The notes under the pieces were generated by a model, which worked only from the letters and a program-made list of their open reading frames with translations, was not told the DNA's origin and made no database searches. From contig JAQICW010000464.1 in the NCBI GenBank assembly GCA_027858355.1, positions 1 through 7,236 of the forward strand: DNA of 7,236 nt, read 5' to 3'. The position numbers and the translations under genes are program-made. The DNA comes from Desulfobacula sp. GTDB lineage: Bacteria > Desulfobacterota > Desulfobacteria > Desulfobacterales > Desulfobacteraceae. This document shows positions 6,041-7,236 of this stretch, piece after piece. Positions within the stretch are counted from its first letter, which is position 1. Each line of letters begins with the position of its first letter.

Positions 6041-7236
6041 ATGGTCCAAGATAAGAATACACCGGAACTTTCTGGTCACATTTTTACTCGGACTGCTGTT
6101 ATGTTTTCAAATTTTTACCTTCTTGGTCTTAAAAACAGATGGGGCGCCTGGATTGTATTGTTGGCGTCTTTGCTGATAACTTTCAACGCCTGGTATTTCG
6201 TCAGGGGTGAAGCAACCAAAAGGGTTCAAGCACGGTTTGATTATCGGGTCAAGACAATAGAAACAAGAATTTACGAGCGCCTCCTGGCCTATGAGTTTCT
6301 GCTCCGAGGAGGGCAGTCTCTTTTCGCGACTTCCGATGAAGTCACTCGGGAGGATTGGCGTACCTATGTAACGAAGTTACAGATTAATCAATATTATCCG
6401 GGAATTCAAGGGGTCGGTTTTTCCAAACAAATTCTTCCTTCTGAAAAGGAGGCTCACCTTCGTCAGATTCGCAGTGAGGGTTTCCCTCAATATACCATCA
6501 AACCTGAAGGGGACCGGCCGGAATACACCTCGATTATCTTTCTGGAGCCCTTTGATTGGAGAAATCAGCGGGCTTTCGGCTATGACATGTTTTCCGAACC
6601 TACCCGTAAAGAAGCCATGATCAGGGCTCGCGACACCGGAGTAGCAGCCTTGAGCGGCAAAGTCACCCTGGTCCAGGAAACGATTGAAGACATACAGGCG
6701 GGCTTTCTCATTTACCTTGCGATCTACCGCAAAGGAGAACCGCTGGAAACCCCAGAACAGAGGCATGAGGCTTTAATGGGATATGTCTACAGCCCTTTTC
6801 GTATGAATGATTTCATGAAAGGCATTCTGAAAGAAAAGGAGGGATATGTCAACCTTCAGATTTTTGATGGCGAGAAACCGCTTAAAGAAATCCTGCTATA
6901 TGGAAGCGATGCCACGGAAGAACCTCACAACGCCCCTGAAGGTAACCATTTTGCCACTCACCAATCCATCCTGACATATGCCGGCCATCGTTGGTTGTTA
7001 TCTTTTGTTTCCTCTAAATATTTTGAGGAAAACATCGAGACCGGCTCCATGAACTTCATCTTATTGCTTGGTATCACCATCAGCCTGCTGTTATTTGGCA
7101 TGTTATTGTCTTTAGGCAAGTCTTACAGCCAAGCAATCAATCTTGCAAATATGACAGTGGACCTGAAAAAGGCGAATATCGAATTAAGAAAAGAAATCAT
7201 GGAACGTGAGCAGGCTGAGATGGAGTTGCATAAAAG
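6041..7236 (+). CDS. CHASE-domain membrane sensor protein, N-terminal part (3' end outside window)
   Basis: This frame is open for 398 codons to the window edge. After a 33-residue cytoplasmic N-terminus comes a membrane segment at about 34-54 (WGAWIVLLASLLITFNAWYF), then an extracytoplasmic region of about 280 residues, then a second membrane segment at about 338-358 (FILLLGITISLLLFGMLL). The region between them is a CHASE ligand-sensing domain: the ERLLAYEFLLRGGQSLF helix (79-95), NQYYPGIQGVGFSKQI (116-131), EYTSIIFLEPF (161-171) and the FGYDMFSEPTRKEAM stretch (179-193). After the second segment, a charged helix (about 370-398, DLKKANIELRKEIMERE and on) looks like a signalling coiled coil leading to a missing output domain, either a histidine kinase (possibly after PAS) or a diguanylate cyclase. 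The ligand is unknown. It starts 317 bases after hsdR with its own candidate promoter, so it is probably independent of the R-M operon. Confidence 0.85.
   Translation, partial: MVQDKNTPELSGHIFTRTAVMFSNFYLLGLKNRWGAWIVLLASLLITFNAWYFVRGEATKRVQARFDYRVKTIETRIYERLLAYEFLLRGGQSLFATSDEVTREDWRTYVTKLQINQYYPGIQGVGFSKQILPSEKEAHLRQIRSEGFPQYTIKPEGDRPEYTSIIFLEPFDWRNQRAFGYDMFSEPTRKEAMIRARDTGVAALSGKVTLVQETIEDIQAGFLIYLAIYRKGEPLETPEQRHEALMGYVYSPFRMNDFMKGILKEKEGYVNLQIFDGEKPLKEILLYGSDATEEPHNAPEGNHFATHQSILTYAGHRWLLSFVSSKYFEENIETGSMNFILLLGITISLLLFGMLLSLGKSYSQAINLANMTVDLKKANIELRKEIMEREQAEMELHK

Noticed and set aside
6377..6766. Antisense open frame of 129 codons
   Set aside because: It lies opposite the CHASE domain coding region, whose + frame has clear family motifs. 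The reverse product resembles nothing I know.

Overview
The window is bacterial. It carries the 3' part of a type I restriction-modification (R-M) locus followed by the start of an unrelated membrane sensor gene; all genes read on the + strand. Base composition is moderate (about 36% GC in the first 180 bases, about 48% in bases 661-780, both counted by hand). That, and the CHASE-type sensor, would fit an environmental Gram-negative such as a Desulfobacterota member, but this is only an impression and no marker gene fixes the taxon.

Bases 1-560 hold the C-terminal half of HsdS, the specificity subunit: the second target-recognition domain and the closing conserved helix. The hsdM gene and the first half of hsdS would lie upstream, outside the window. 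After 31 bases comes a 653-codon gene (592-2553) for an AlbA_2 (Schlafen-core-like) plus GHKL-ATPase-like protein with winged-helix segments, of the kind often found inside type I R-M operons. Its end overlaps the start of hsdR by 8 bases, so the order hsdS - AlbA_2/ATPase - hsdR looks like one operon.

hsdR (2546-5723) can be followed along its whole length and would encode about 1059 residues, a normal HsdR size, but it is broken twice. A 2-base loss (or 1-base gain) near 4283-4288 shifts the frame, and an in-frame TGA at 4923-4925 interrupts the second half. If the sequence is accurate, the restriction subunit is dead, while methylation (HsdM/HsdS) and the AlbA_2 protein may persist.

The least expected structure is inside the AlbA_2 gene. 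Between its ATPase/winged-helix part and its C-terminal domain, a 178-base stretch (2129-2306) holds five exact copies of the 9-mer GGGTCATAA, three on + and two on -. They form a perfect 12-bp inverted repeat, a 21-base-period tandem repeat, and a 13-base match in inverse orientation further on. The plus copies do not all share a reading frame, so the similarity is not explained by protein repetition alone.

Bases 5724-6040 are non-coding, with a candidate terminator for the R-M operon and a candidate promoter for the next gene. From 6041 to the window end runs the 5' part of a gene for a two-transmembrane CHASE-domain sensor protein whose output domain is cut off.
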